From assembly GCF_006385785.1 (NCBI RefSeq), contig NZ_VFSH01000003.1, forward strand, positions 170,374 through 234,373: 64,000 nt of DNA, read 5' to 3'. Positions 48,653 through 59,000 of the stretch are shown piece after piece. This DNA is from Streptococcus shenyangsis. Its GTDB lineage: Bacteria > Bacillota > Bacilli > Lactobacillales > Streptococcaceae. The position numbers and the translations under genes are program-made. The notes beneath the pieces are model-generated. The model was not told the origin of the DNA. It saw only the letters and a program-made list of their open reading frames with translations, and did not search any database. How positions within the stretch are numbered: the first letter of the stretch is position 1; every line of letters begins with the position of its first letter.

Positions 48653-49162
48653 CTATTTGCTTAAATCGATTCGACGACCAATTTTACCAATGATAATCGC
48701 ACCAATAATCAATGAAGCAAATTCACCAATTCCTGTTGTGAACCAAGTAAGGAAAAATGGTAATTGCGCTACGATATTCAACTCGGCAGCAATTGTAAAC
48801 ATGGAAATTGAAAAGAGGATTGAAAAGAAAAAATGATCTTTTCTGATTAATCCATTGAAGAGGTAGTCTTTACTGTATTTTGCAAAAAGCCAAACACCTA
48901 AACTGAGGAATACCAAGGTTGATCCACCACCAACAAAGACATCTAGCAGTCCGAAGCTAAAGAAATTAGCAATCATACAACCGATGGTAACTCCGATGAT
49001 GTACTTAGGATTGTAAAAAGCCATAAAGTTCATCATTTCTGAAATACGGAACTGATAAGCACCGTAGCTAATGGCATTTAGGGGTGGTGTGACAGTTAAA
49101 ACGACATAGATAGCTGCAACGATTGCAATATCTGCTACATCACGAACAGTTAATTTTTTCAT
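48653..49162 (-). CDS. QueT-like queuosine precursor (preQ1) transporter, COG4708 family
   Basis: 169 residues with 5-6 hydrophobic helices (VADIAIVAAIYVVLTVTPPL; GVTIGCMIANFFSFGLLDVF). It belongs to the COG4708/QueT family, predicted substrate-binding (S) components of ECF transporters for queuosine precursors. A preQ1-II riboswitch directly before its start supports the substrate. Confidence 0.88.
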   Translation of the reverse strand: MKKLTVRDVADIAIVAAIYVVLTVTPPLNAISYGAYQFRISEMMNFMAFYNPKYIIGVTIGCMIANFFSFGLLDVFVGGGSTLVFLSLGVWLFAKYSKDYLFNGLIRKDHFFFSILFSISMFTIAAELNIVAQLPFFLTWFTTGIGEFASLIIGAIIIGKIGRRIDLSK

Positions 49163-49167
49163 CTTTT

Positions 49168-49226
49168 CTCCTTTGGCGGGTTGTCCACGTAAAATATGCT
49201 TGGTGAAAGAAGCTAAGCACCAAGGG
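49168..49226 (-). promoter_or_regulatory. preQ1-II riboswitch
   Basis: The minus strand reads CTTGGTGCTTAGCTTCTTTC then ACCAAGCATATTTTACGTGG then ACAACCCGCCAAAGGAGAA, the conserved preQ1-II (COG4708 RNA) sequence. The 3' end contains the AGGAGA ribosome binding site, so ligand binding would block translation. Confidence 0.93.
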
Positions 49227-49270
49227 TTGATTCATTCAACCTTACTAGTATAGCACAATAGCCTGCTTTA

Positions 49271-49279
49271 TGCTATACT
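49271..49279 (+). promoter_or_regulatory. Extended -10 promoter giving a leaderless gtrA-like transcript
   Basis: TGCTATACT is followed by AAAAGC and then the ATG at 49286. The start point would fall on the start codon. No ribosome binding site is possible in this arrangement. Confidence 0.65.
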
Positions 49280-49285
49280 AAAAGC

Positions 49286-49726
49286 ATGAAAAAACGCATT
49301 CAAAGTCTATTCATGAATGAGCTCTTAGCCTATCTTTTTTTTGGAATAGCAACTACTCTTATTTCTATTCTATCCCGATTAGTCATTTATCAACTAACTC
49401 ATAAAGAACTCCTTGCTACTGCCCTAGCAAATATTATCGGTATCCTCTTTGCCTTTATCACAAATGATACGATTGTATTTAAGCAGGCTAGGCAGAATTG
49501 GCCAAGACGTTTAGTGAAATTTACTCTTGCCCGCCTTTCTACTTTTCTTTTAGACTTATTTTTAACTTTTCTCTTTGTAACCCAGTTTCCTAATATTATT
49601 GGACAATTTGTAAATAATAATATAGACAAGGTTAATACTATCGAAACAGCTATTTCACAATTTTTGATAATTATTCTTAATTACATTTTTAGTAAGGTAT
49701 TTATTTTTAAAAATAAAAAAATTTAA
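49286..49726 (+). CDS. GtrA-family membrane protein
   Basis: 146 residues, four hydrophobic helices, with the GtrA pattern: LLAYLFFGIATTLISILSRL, then NIIGILFAFITNDTIVFK. GtrA-like proteins are thought to flip lipid-linked sugars or help wall or teichoic acid glycosylation. It stands alone, divergent from the queT-like gene, and appears to be translated from a leaderless mRNA. Confidence 0.82.
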   Translation: MKKRIQSLFMNELLAYLFFGIATTLISILSRLVIYQLTHKELLATALANIIGILFAFITNDTIVFKQARQNWPRRLVKFTLARLSTFLLDLFLTFLFVTQFPNIIGQFVNNNIDKVNTIETAISQFLIIILNYIFSKVFIFKNKKI

Positions 49727-49735
49727 GCATATAGC

Positions 49736-49764
49736 TTGCAAGCATTTCTTAATTAATATATAAT
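49736..49764 (+). promoter_or_regulatory. Promoter of mscL
   Basis: TTGCAA (49736-49741), 17-bp spacer, TATAAT (49759-49764). Confidence 0.8.
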
Positions 49765-49797
49765 AAAGAGCAAAAACTTTGGAAAGGAACTATGAAA

Positions 49798-50178
49798 ATG
49801 TTAAAAGATCTTAAAGCATTTTTGCTTCGTGGTAATGTCGTAGACCTTGCTGTCGGTGTGATCATTGCCTCTGCTTTTGGTGCAATCGTAACTTCATTCG
49901 TTAACGATATCATCACTCCACTTCTATTGAATCCAGCCTTGGAAGCTGCGAAAGTACAAAACATCGCTGAACTTGCATGGAATGGTGTTACATATGGTAA
50001 ATTCTTGAGTGCTATTATCAACTTCCTTGTTGTAGGTACTGTTCTCTTCTTCGTTATTAAAGCTATGGAAAAAGCTCAAAGCCTTACTAAAAAAGAAGAA
50101 GCTGCTGAGGAAGCTCCAGCTGCTCCAACTGAATTGGAAGTACTTCAAGAAATCAAAGCGCTTCTTGAGAAAAAATAA
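49798..50178 (+). CDS. mscL: Large-conductance mechanosensitive channel
   Basis: 126 residues: amphipathic N-terminus (MLKDLKAFLLRGNVVDLAVG), first helix VIIASAFGAIVTSFVNDII, second helix SAIINFLVVGTVLFFVIKAM, and a charged C-terminal helix bundle. It opens under membrane tension to release solutes. The ATG at 49798 has AAGGA at ideal spacing; another ATG two codons upstream (49792) is too close to it. Confidence 0.93.
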   Translation: MLKDLKAFLLRGNVVDLAVGVIIASAFGAIVTSFVNDIITPLLLNPALEAAKVQNIAELAWNGVTYGKFLSAIINFLVVGTVLFFVIKAMEKAQSLTKKEEAAEEAPAAPTELEVLQEIKALLEKK

Positions 50179-50186
50179 TCGTTTAA

Positions 50187-50216
50187 AAGGATCTAGCACA
50201 AAGCTAAATCCTTTTT
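50187..50216. terminator. Terminator between convergent mscL and hemH
   Basis: AAAAGGATCTAG pairs with CTAAATCCTTTTT around a short loop. Confidence 0.8.
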
Positions 50217-50218
50217 CT

Positions 50219-51313
50219 TTACTCTTTCGGCAACTTACCTGCTTTCTCTAGCATTTTCTTGATCAAATAAGGCATCTTAACATTTTCACGACCTTTTTTC
50301 TCAATCAGTTTTTTCACAAATTCTGGCATTTGTAAATCTTGAGATTCGGCCAAAATATTTTTCGTCTCATCTGAAGGGACTAACTCATCAAATGTTTCTT
50401 CTTCTGGGAGAAATTCCTTAAATTCTTGATGTTCATTAGTTCTGACTGTATTAACCAAAGCATCAATCAAACGAGAATCCGTATTGGGCATTGGTGGTCG
50501 ATGGTAGGTCACACCCAATTCTTGACACAAGTCATAACATTCCACATCATTATCAAATAAAACTTCAATATGCTCGCTAATGAAGCTGATAGGAACAAAA
50601 ATATAATGGTCTGGATGTTCTGTCTGTTCTCTGAGATACTCCAGAACATCTGGTTTAATCCATGGAATACCGATATCACTCTCACTCTGCCAGGTATTGG
50701 TATATTGTTCTGAACTCAAGCCTAGTTTTTCAGCGACTAGCTTGCTATTTTCAAAAATTTGGTCGATATAGGGGTCACCAAAATCCAAGGCAAAAATGGG
50801 TACACTATGGGCTGAAAAGATGACTTTAAAGCTATCCTGCTTTACTTCTTCTTTTAAAATATTACCAATTTCATCTGCCCAATAGTTTAGCAAGTCCTCT
50901 TCTTGATACCAGTCCTTAATGACCAAAAATTGAATTTGCTTGCTTTCTAAAAATTTCTCATAACCCATGACAGAGTAAAAAGAATAATGGGGCTCCAAAA
51001 TCAGGCAAATACACTGTTCAATGCCGTCTGCTTCCATCTGACCAATCACATCTGGAATAAAAGGTCTGGAAAATTTATTGGCAAAATAGACACTATACTC
51101 ATTCCCCAGTCTAGCTTCTACTAAGGCAACTTCTTCACGGGTAATTCTTTGCAGAGGCGTGCCTCCAATAAGTACATAATTATCATAGAGTGTTTGAATC
51201 TCGTGGTCTTGAGGTCTCACTCCGCGACGAATATTTGTGAAAAAATCAGCTACACCTTCAAAGGTAATCTCTTCTGGCGAACCGAAAGTCATCATTAAAA
51301 TTGCTTTTTTCAT
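50219..51313 (-). CDS. hemH: Ferrochelatase family protein (HemH/CpfC)
   Basis: 364 residues, cytosolic. Conserved segments are LMMTFGSPE at the N-terminus, [12 protein letters not shown], the metal-site His in IFSAHSVP near residue 181, and [14 protein letters not shown] with the conserved Glu. The family inserts iron into porphyrins (coproporphyrin in Gram-positives). No other haem biosynthesis gene lies nearby, and streptococci generally lack the pathway, so its physiological direction or substrate is unclear. Confidence 0.9.
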   Translation of the reverse strand: MKKAILMMTFGSPEEITFEGVADFFTNIRRGVRPQDHEIQTLYDNYVLIGGTPLQRITREEVALVEARLGNEYSVYFANKFSRPFIPDVIGQMEADGIEQCICLILEPHYSFYSVMGYEKFLESKQIQFLVIKDWYQEEDLLNYWADEIGNILKEEVKQDSFKVIFSAHSVPIFALDFGDPYIDQIFENSKLVAEKLGLSSEQYTNTWQSESDIGIPWIKPDVLEYLREQTEHPDHYIFVPISFISEHIEVLFDNDVECYDLCQELGVTYHRPPMPNTDSRLIDALVNTVRTNEHQEFKEFLPEEETFDELVPSDETKNILAESQDLQMPEFVKKLIEKKGRENVKMPYLIKKMLEKAGKLPKE

Positions 51314-51466
51314 AACTGCTTCCTTGTGATGTTTTTATCAAGTTTATTTTATCATGAATTCACCAATAAGTAAACGCTAACATAGAAAATTTTCCCAACT
51401 TCCGTCTTTTGTTTTTCTCTTCTTTCTATGATACAATGGAAAAAATGAATTCAAAAGGAGTTTTTT

Positions 51467-52687
51467 ATGACTTATCCAAATCTCTTGGACCGCTTTTTAA
51501 CCTACGTTAAGGTCAACACGCGCTCTGATGAACACTCTACTACTACTCCAAGTACACAGAGTCAGGTTGACTTTGCGACAAATGTCCTCATTCCTGAAAT
51601 GAAACGTGTTGGATTACAAAATGTTTATTATCTACCAAATGGTTTTGCTATTGGAACCTTGCCAGCCAATGATCCATCTTTAACACGTAAAATTGGCTTC
51701 ATCTCCCACATGGATACTGCTGATTTTAATGCCGAAGGAGTCAATCCACAGGTAATTGAAAACTACGATGGGGGTGTGATTGAACTTGGAAATTCTGGTT
51801 TTAAACTAGATCCATCCGACTTCAAGAGTCTTGAGAAATATCCAGGACAAACGCTTATCACAACCGATGGAACAACCTTGCTAGGTGCCGATGATAAGTC
51901 AGGAATTGCTGAAATTATGACAGCCATTGAATATCTAAATGCTCATCCTGAAATCAAACACTGTGAGATTCGTGTTGGTTTTGGTCCAGATGAAGAAATC
52001 GGTGTTGGTGCTAATAAATTTGATGCAGAAGATTTTGATGTTGATTTTGCCTACACTGTTGATGGAGGACCACTAGGAGAACTTCAGTACGAAACTTTCT
52101 CAGCAGCTGGTGCTGAATTGCATTTCCAAGGTCGTAATGTCCATCCTGGTACTGCAAAAGGGCAAATGGTCAACGCCCTTCAGTTAGCAATTGATTTTCA
52201 CAATCAACTTCCAGAGAATGAACGTCCTGAGTTAACGGATGGTTACCAAGGGTTCTATCATCTTATGGATGTGACAGGTAGTGTCGAGGAAGCGCGTGCA
52301 AGCTACATCATTCGTGATTTTGAAAAAGATGCCTTTGAAGCGCGTAAAGCAGCTATGCAGTCTATCGCTGATAAAATGAATCAAGAACTTGGCAGCGACC
52401 GTGTCACCCTAAACTTGACAGACCAGTACTACAATATGAAAGAAGTCATTGAAAAAGATATGACTCCAATTACCATTGCTAAGGCCGTTATGGAAGATTT
52501 AGGTATCACACCTATTATTGAACCAATTCGCGGCGGGACAGACGGCTCTAAAATTTCCTTTATGGGAATCCCAACTCCAAATATCTTTGCTGGTGGCGAA
52601 AACATGCATGGACGTTTTGAATATGTTAGCCTTCAGACTATGGAACGTGCAGTTGATACCATCATTGGTATCGTAGCTTATAAATAA
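51467..52687 (+). CDS. pepT: Peptidase T (aminotripeptidase)
   Basis: 406 residues, M20 family. Zinc ligands and catalytic residues are visible: SHMDTADF near 81, [11 protein letters not shown] near 142, catalytic Glu in [10 protein letters not shown] near 175, and HPGTAKG near 225. It releases N-terminal residues from tripeptides. The ribosome binding site AAGGAG is strong, and a TACAAT -10 lies at 51432-51437. Confidence 0.97.
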   Translation: MTYPNLLDRFLTYVKVNTRSDEHSTTTPSTQSQVDFATNVLIPEMKRVGLQNVYYLPNGFAIGTLPANDPSLTRKIGFISHMDTADFNAEGVNPQVIENYDGGVIELGNSGFKLDPSDFKSLEKYPGQTLITTDGTTLLGADDKSGIAEIMTAIEYLNAHPEIKHCEIRVGFGPDEEIGVGANKFDAEDFDVDFAYTVDGGPLGELQYETFSAAGAELHFQGRNVHPGTAKGQMVNALQLAIDFHNQLPENERPELTDGYQGFYHLMDVTGSVEEARASYIIRDFEKDAFEARKAAMQSIADKMNQELGSDRVTLNLTDQYYNMKEVIEKDMTPITIAKAVMEDLGITPIIEPIRGGTDGSKISFMGIPTPNIFAGGENMHGRFEYVSLQTMERAVDTIIGIVAYK

Positions 52688-52696
52688 TTGATAAAA

Positions 52697-52735
52697 AACC
52701 GAGCATATCCAACTACGGAAATGCTCGGTTTTAGT
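52697..52735. terminator. pepT terminator
   Basis: AAAACCGAGCAT pairs with ATGCTCGGTTTT across a 13-bp loop. Confidence 0.88.
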
Positions 52736-52739
52736 ATTT

Positions 52740-52846
52740 TATACTCGTCGAAAATCTCGTCAAACCACGTCAACATCGTCTTGCTGTACTCAAGTACAGC
52801 CTGCGGCTAGTATCCTAGTTTGCTCTTTGATTTTCATTAAGTATTA
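52740..52846 (+). repeat. BOX element lacking boxB (boxA-boxC)
   Basis: It begins TATACTCGTCGAAAATCTCG, then joins directly at GTACAGCCTGCGGCTAG to the boxC end (TTTGCTCTTTGATTTTCATT). Confidence 0.88.
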
Positions 52847-53000
52847 AAAGTGACATCTTTCCCTGCCCCTTTAGTTATCTCCCAATTTTCTCGTCTACTT
52901 GATTGTATTTCACTTAATACAAGGAAAACAATCTAAAACTAATTGTTACAACCTTCTTGCATCCAATTCGAATACACTATTTAAGGGCATTTTACATTAA

Positions 53001-56000
53001 TTAGTCTTTTTTTCTTTTGACCATTCCAATCATTCCTAAGAACATGCCCATAATTCCTACAGATGCAAAAGCAGAACCATCTTCACTTCCTGTTTTAGGT
53101 AGAACTTCTTGACGATTTGCAGGTGCCTGATAAGTCTTATCTTCTAACATAGGCGGAACTACATATGACTTATCATCATTTTTATCTACGATTTGATTCA
53201 TAGTTTTTTCAGAGGCAGTTACATCACTAGTAAATCCTGATTCTTGATGACTTGCAGCTTCTCCACTAGGAACTCCTTCCTCAACGTTCGAAACTCCATG
53301 AGTAACTCCTTCAGAACCAGTCATACTACCAGTAAACTCTGGTAAGTTATGAATAGCTGCTTCAGAACCCGACACACCACCAGTAAACTCTGGTAAGTTG
53401 TGAATAGCTGCTTCAGAATCAGACACACCACCAGTAAACTCTGGTAAGTTGTGAATAGCTGCTTCAGAACCCGACACACCACCAGTAAACTCTGGTAAGT
53501 TGTGAATAGCTGCTTCAGAATCAGACACACCACCAGTAAATTCTGGTACCTTATGGTCAGCTGATACGATTTTAGCTGATTCTTCTTTCTTAGTTCCAAC
53601 CAACACAATTTCATCTTGCGCAACTTCAATAACTTCACGAAGTTTTATAGTACGCCTTCCATCTGGTGCTACTTCAGTCAAGATACGTTCCTTACCTGCA
53701 CGACCTACCTGACTCACTCGAGTTTCACCTTTTGGAAGACTTGAATCTTCTTGTTTAACTGTCTTGAAGTTAATTACTTCTTCTACTACTTCAAGACTTG
53801 GTTGAGGTTGAACTAGTTCCTTATCTCCATCCGTTGGAACTATGGAATATTTCACTTCCTCTTTCGGAGTCGCTTGAAGCTGGTTGATAGAAGTTAGAGC
53901 TGCTTGCAAGGCTTTGTCTACTGCATCTTGTGTCTTGGCTTCTTGGATAGCTGTAAGTGCCTGTTCTGATAACTCGACGAGATGCTTCTTAGCTTCTTTA
54001 TCGCTACCTAGTTCCTTGCTCTTGTTTTGGATAGCCTCTGCCAAGCTTGCCATAGCCTTGTCGTAGTTAGGCTCTTCTGGCTGGGATGGTTTCACTTCCT
54101 CTTTCGGAGTCGCCTGAAGTTGGTTAATAGAAGTTAGAGCTGCTTGCAAGGCTTTGTCTACTGCATCTTGTGTCTTGGCTTCTTGGATAGCTGTAAGTGC
54201 CTGTTCTGATAACTCAACTAGTTTCTTCTTAGCTTCTTTATCGCTACCTAGTTCCTTGCTCTTGTTTTGGATAGCCTCTGCCAAGCTTGTCATGGCCTTG
54301 TCGTAGTTAGGCTCTTCTGGCTGGGATGGTTTTGCTTCCTCTTTCGGAGTCGCTTGAAGTTGATTGATTGAAGTCAGAGCTGCTTGTAAGGCTTTATCTA
54401 CTGCATCTTGTGTCTTAGCTTCTTGGATAGCTGTAAGAGCCTGTTCTGATAACTCAACTAGTTTCTTCTTAGCTTCTTTATCGCTACCTAGTTCCTTGCT
54501 CTTGTTTTGGATAGCCTCTGCCAAACTTGCCATGGCCTTATCGTAGTCAATCTTAGACTCTTCTGGCTGGGATGGTTGCTCTGGTTTTGGTTCCTCTTTC
54601 GGAGTCACATGAAGTTGGTTAATAGAAGTCAGTGCTGCTTGCAAGGCTTTATCTACTGCATCTTGTGTCTTGGCCTCTTGGATAGCTGTAAGAGCTTGTT
54701 CTGATAACTCGACGAGATGATTCTTAGCTTCTTTATCACTACCCAGTTCCTTGCTCTTGTTTTGAATGGCCTCTGCCAAGCTTGCCATAGCCTGGTCGTA
54801 GTTAGGCTCTTCTGGCTGCTCTGATGGCGAAGTATCTTCTTTTCCATAGTTTTCTTCCTTATCAAGGATAGCTTGTAAGGCTGTGGCTGTTTTCAGAATT
54901 TCTTGAGCATTGGAAGAGCTTGCTGAAAGTTGCTCAGATAATTTATCTAAGTTTGATTTGAAAGCTTCACGAGCCTCTGGAGTGTCCTTTAAGCTTGTCT
55001 GATCAAATTTATCTAACTCATCCTTCCAGTTCTTCATAGCCTGAACTAATTCTTCTTTGGTATAAAGAGCGCTTTCTGCTCCACGAGTGATGAACTTATC
55101 AACTTGAATACCAATATTTCTAGAGGTATCATTTCGTTTTGGATCCAATTGCAAGGTTACAGCATGCCAACCTTCTTCGAGTCCAGTCAAACGAACAAGA
55201 GTCTGATCACCTTGACGTGTAGTTGCTGTACCACTGAAGTATTTCTTACCATCTACAAGAGAAGCATTTCCTTGACCATCTTGATACTCAAGTTCTTTAC
55301 CATCTAGAGTAACCTTATAGACACCATGACTAGGGTCAACAAAACCTTTAACTTCAATACCTGTTCCATAGAAGTAAGCTGTTACGCTAGCATTTTTCTT
55401 TTGTTCTTCAGTCAAACGACCAAATGAAGCCCAAGATTCAGTATTTTGGTATTTACCTGCCGAATTGGTTTCATGATGCCAACCTGGGCTATAATCAAGT
55501 TGACTGGCCTGATCATCATGACTTACTTGATCTTTTTGAAGCAAGTCAGCTTTCATTACTCGAACAGTTGCTTCAGCTGCAAATCCAAGCAAGGCATTGT
55601 CTGATGCACTTGTCATTTTCACTTTAAAGTCAAAAATTGAATCAGCTTGCTCGGTAAAGTCAATTGTCGGAATTGTCAAAGTCTTTTCTGTTTCACCATC
55701 TTGGAAGGTCAAATCAGCCGTTGTATCCTTATAAACCTTACCGTGAACCCCTGTTCCTGGCTCAGTCACGACATGAACTGTCGCAGCTCCTTTGCTACCA
55801 CCAACACGTTTGATGGTTACAGTAACTGGTTGGCCTTTTTGAACTTCATAGGTTGTTTCTTTCAACTCAAACATACCCTTACCAGCATTATTAAGCGTAT
55901 AGATACCCTCAGTTGCAATAGCTTTGCCAGTTTTGTTAACGAGTTTGATGGTATGTTCACCTGGAGCCAAGTCATCTGTCTCATAAACCATCTGGCTACG

Positions 56001-59000
56001 TTTACGAGCTGCATTATTGGTTTGTACATCTGCAACCTTTTGACCATCAACGTAAACCGACATTTCACCGTGGTTTGGATCCACTGTAGATACGACATAA
56101 GCCTTAGTTCCATTGAAACGGTAAGTCACGCTTGCATCTTTTTGGTTAGTCCACATAGATGTTCCGCGGATACCTTCAGACTCGTCATACCAGGTTGTAT
56201 TTGCTTTGTCAGCTGTTGTATTTGAATGGTAATCCAAACCTAGAGGATAACCATCTGTTTTTTCGATACTACTTGGTGTCTTATAAACAGAGAAGTTTGT
56301 CAAAATAGGGGTTGCTTGTGAATTCGTGATAGTCACACGAATCTTTTGGGCTTCTACAGGTTGACCTTGGACAAGACGACGATAACCAACAGTCGAACCC
56401 TCTCCATATGGAACCCAGCGACCATTGAGCTCAACTTCAACCTTAAATCCTGAGATACGTTGACCTTTAGCGATATCTTCTTTGAGTTCGACTACGTCAA
56501 AGCGTCTCTTTTGACCAAGGTCGACAGTGAATTCACCTGTCTTCGCATCATTTGACAATGCCCAACTAGTATCATCCTTACCATCTGTTAGGTTACCTGC
56601 TTGGTACAAATGATTCTTACGGGTAGAGCTTGCCGTTACAGTTGCTCCCTTGGCGAAATCAGTCGCATACATTTGGTCCAAGGTTGCTCGGAATTCTTTC
56701 AAGCGAGCCACGTCTGCTTCTGCGAATTTACCTTCTTTATTTGGTGGAATATTGAGGAGAAGTGGCGTTCCACGACCAACAGACTTGAAGTAGATATCCA
56801 TCAAATCTTTGATTGATTTTGGTTGTTGATTGTCATGGTAGAACCAACCTGAACGAATAGAAACGTCTGCTTCACCGACTGAGTACATATCTCCTTCTGG
56901 GTCTCCATGGTTGAGATAGTCATTCTTCACATCGTCAGTGATCTTAGCTTTCTTAACCTTATGCCAAACTGGATCTCCAGCGATACCACGTTCATTACCG
57001 ATCCAACGGACGCTTGTTGGTTGAGCAGAGAAGATAGCGATATCCCCTTCAGCTTTCTTGATGTACTTGAACCACTCGTCAAAGGTGTAAGTTACTTTTT
57101 GAGCTCCGCTACCACGCGCACCATCCATCCATACTTCGATGAATTTACCATTGTTTCCGTATTTAGGATTGCCAAGGATTTCCTTGAGTTGGTTGAGATA
57201 GTATTCGTTATACTCTTTTTCAGTTGAAACATGATATTTAGGGTTATTAGCATCCCATGGTGATAGGTAAACACCCATATTCATGTCATACTTAGTCGCT
57301 GATTTAGAGATTTCTTCGAGAAGGTCACCCTTACCGTCTTTCCAAGGACTTGCCGCTACGCTATGTTTTGTATATTGAGAGGGATAGATTACAAATCCAT
57401 CATGGTGTTTTACAACCATGATTGTTCGCTTGAATCCCGCATCCTTCAAAGTCTTAATCCACTGATCTGTATCAAGATTAGTTGGGTTAAAGTTTTGAGG
57501 ATTTTCTCTACCGTTCCCCCATTCAGAGTTGGTGTAGGTATTCATTCCATAGTGGATGAAGGCAGCCAATTCTTCCTTGTGGTAGTCCAATTGAGCCTTG
57601 CTTGGTAGTGGTCCATAGTTTCCAATTTCTGTTTCTTCGTCTTTTGGATCCACTACTGGAGTTGCTGGAGTTGCTGGTTTTGGATCTTCTATTTTTTCGT
57701 ATTCAAAAATAACTTGGTTCACTCCTTTATGTTGGATTGTTGCTTCTTGGCTTGCATTGACTGCACGGTAGCCTGTAATTTCTTTAGCTTGGAATCTATG
57801 AACAAAGGAAACTTCGTATTCTTTACCATCGTTATTGTCAACAGTTGCAGGCGCTAATTCTTGGTCTGTACCTTTCAATCGGTAACGAAGATCGAAGGAA
57901 CCTTTATTGACTTTATAAACAACCTTAATGACACGAGTTCCTGCAGGAGCCTTGCTCACAACACTATAATCCTCTCCCCAAGTATCTTTCAGTTGCTTGT
58001 TGACAGCTTTACCGTCAATCGATACAATCTCATATTTTTCTTTATTCTTCTTGTAGAAGTCAGTTTTCTCAATTTCTGTTTTATAGTTATAGTCAAACTG
58101 AGTTCCAACTTCCGTCTTTTCAACAAAAGTATCGTTTTCTTTGACTGGATTATCTTTTTGGTCTAGATGTTCTACAACAACTCGTCCATAGTCAACACCT
58201 TCAAGAAGCGTCGCAATACCATTTTGATCGAAAGAGTATTTATTTTTGCCAATAACAGCTGTCTTATTTCTAATCATTTCTCCTTCTGGAGTAAAGTAGT
58301 AACGATTACCATTATCTCCTTGGTACCAGCCTTTGACTCCATATTTATCAATGATTTCTTTGACCCATGCTAGTTGTTCAGGCGATAGGACAAGTCCTCC
58401 TCCAAAGCGATCTTTTTCAGCGATATTCATATTATCAACAGTTCCATGTTGGTGAATTCCAATAACTTTACCATCACCATTAATAATTCCACCACCAGAA
58501 AGACCAGAAACAGAAGTCAGGCGATAAGTGATGCCAACTGCTCCTTTATCATCAAGCTTTTCAGTACCCTTAACAACACCATCAGCCTTATACAACTGAC
58601 CAGGGATGATTGGTTCCTTCAATTCTGGAGAAGTGGAATCTGTCGGATATCCTATGGTACTAACTGGTTCACCAGCTTTATAGTTACGATGTTCTGCAAG
58701 AGGAGTAAAGGTAGCTTCCTTATTTGGACTTGCAATCGAGAGCGGTACTGGTGCTACTACTAAAGCTAGGTCATTCTTCACTCCTTCACCAAACTTTTCT
58801 TTATTCCAGAAATGAATATCCTTTTCCTTGAACAAAACGGTATTTCCTGACGCTGGCAAAGAATTGTTCTTAGCAGTATTTGAACCTACATTGTAATAAA
58901 ACTTAGTAGTATCACCACCACGAATAGAGCCGGCATTGGTATCTGCATCCTTGACTAAGAAATTATGTGCTACTGTCAACATAATATTTGGAGCTACAAA

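Noticed and set aside
53321..53638. 105-residue repeat-containing ORF in another frame of the fusion gene
   Set aside because: Its repeats are a by-product of the 51-bp units in the true frame.
53325..54825. Possible CRISPR-like direct repeats
   Set aside because: The repeats are in-frame coding units without unique spacers; no cas genes are present.
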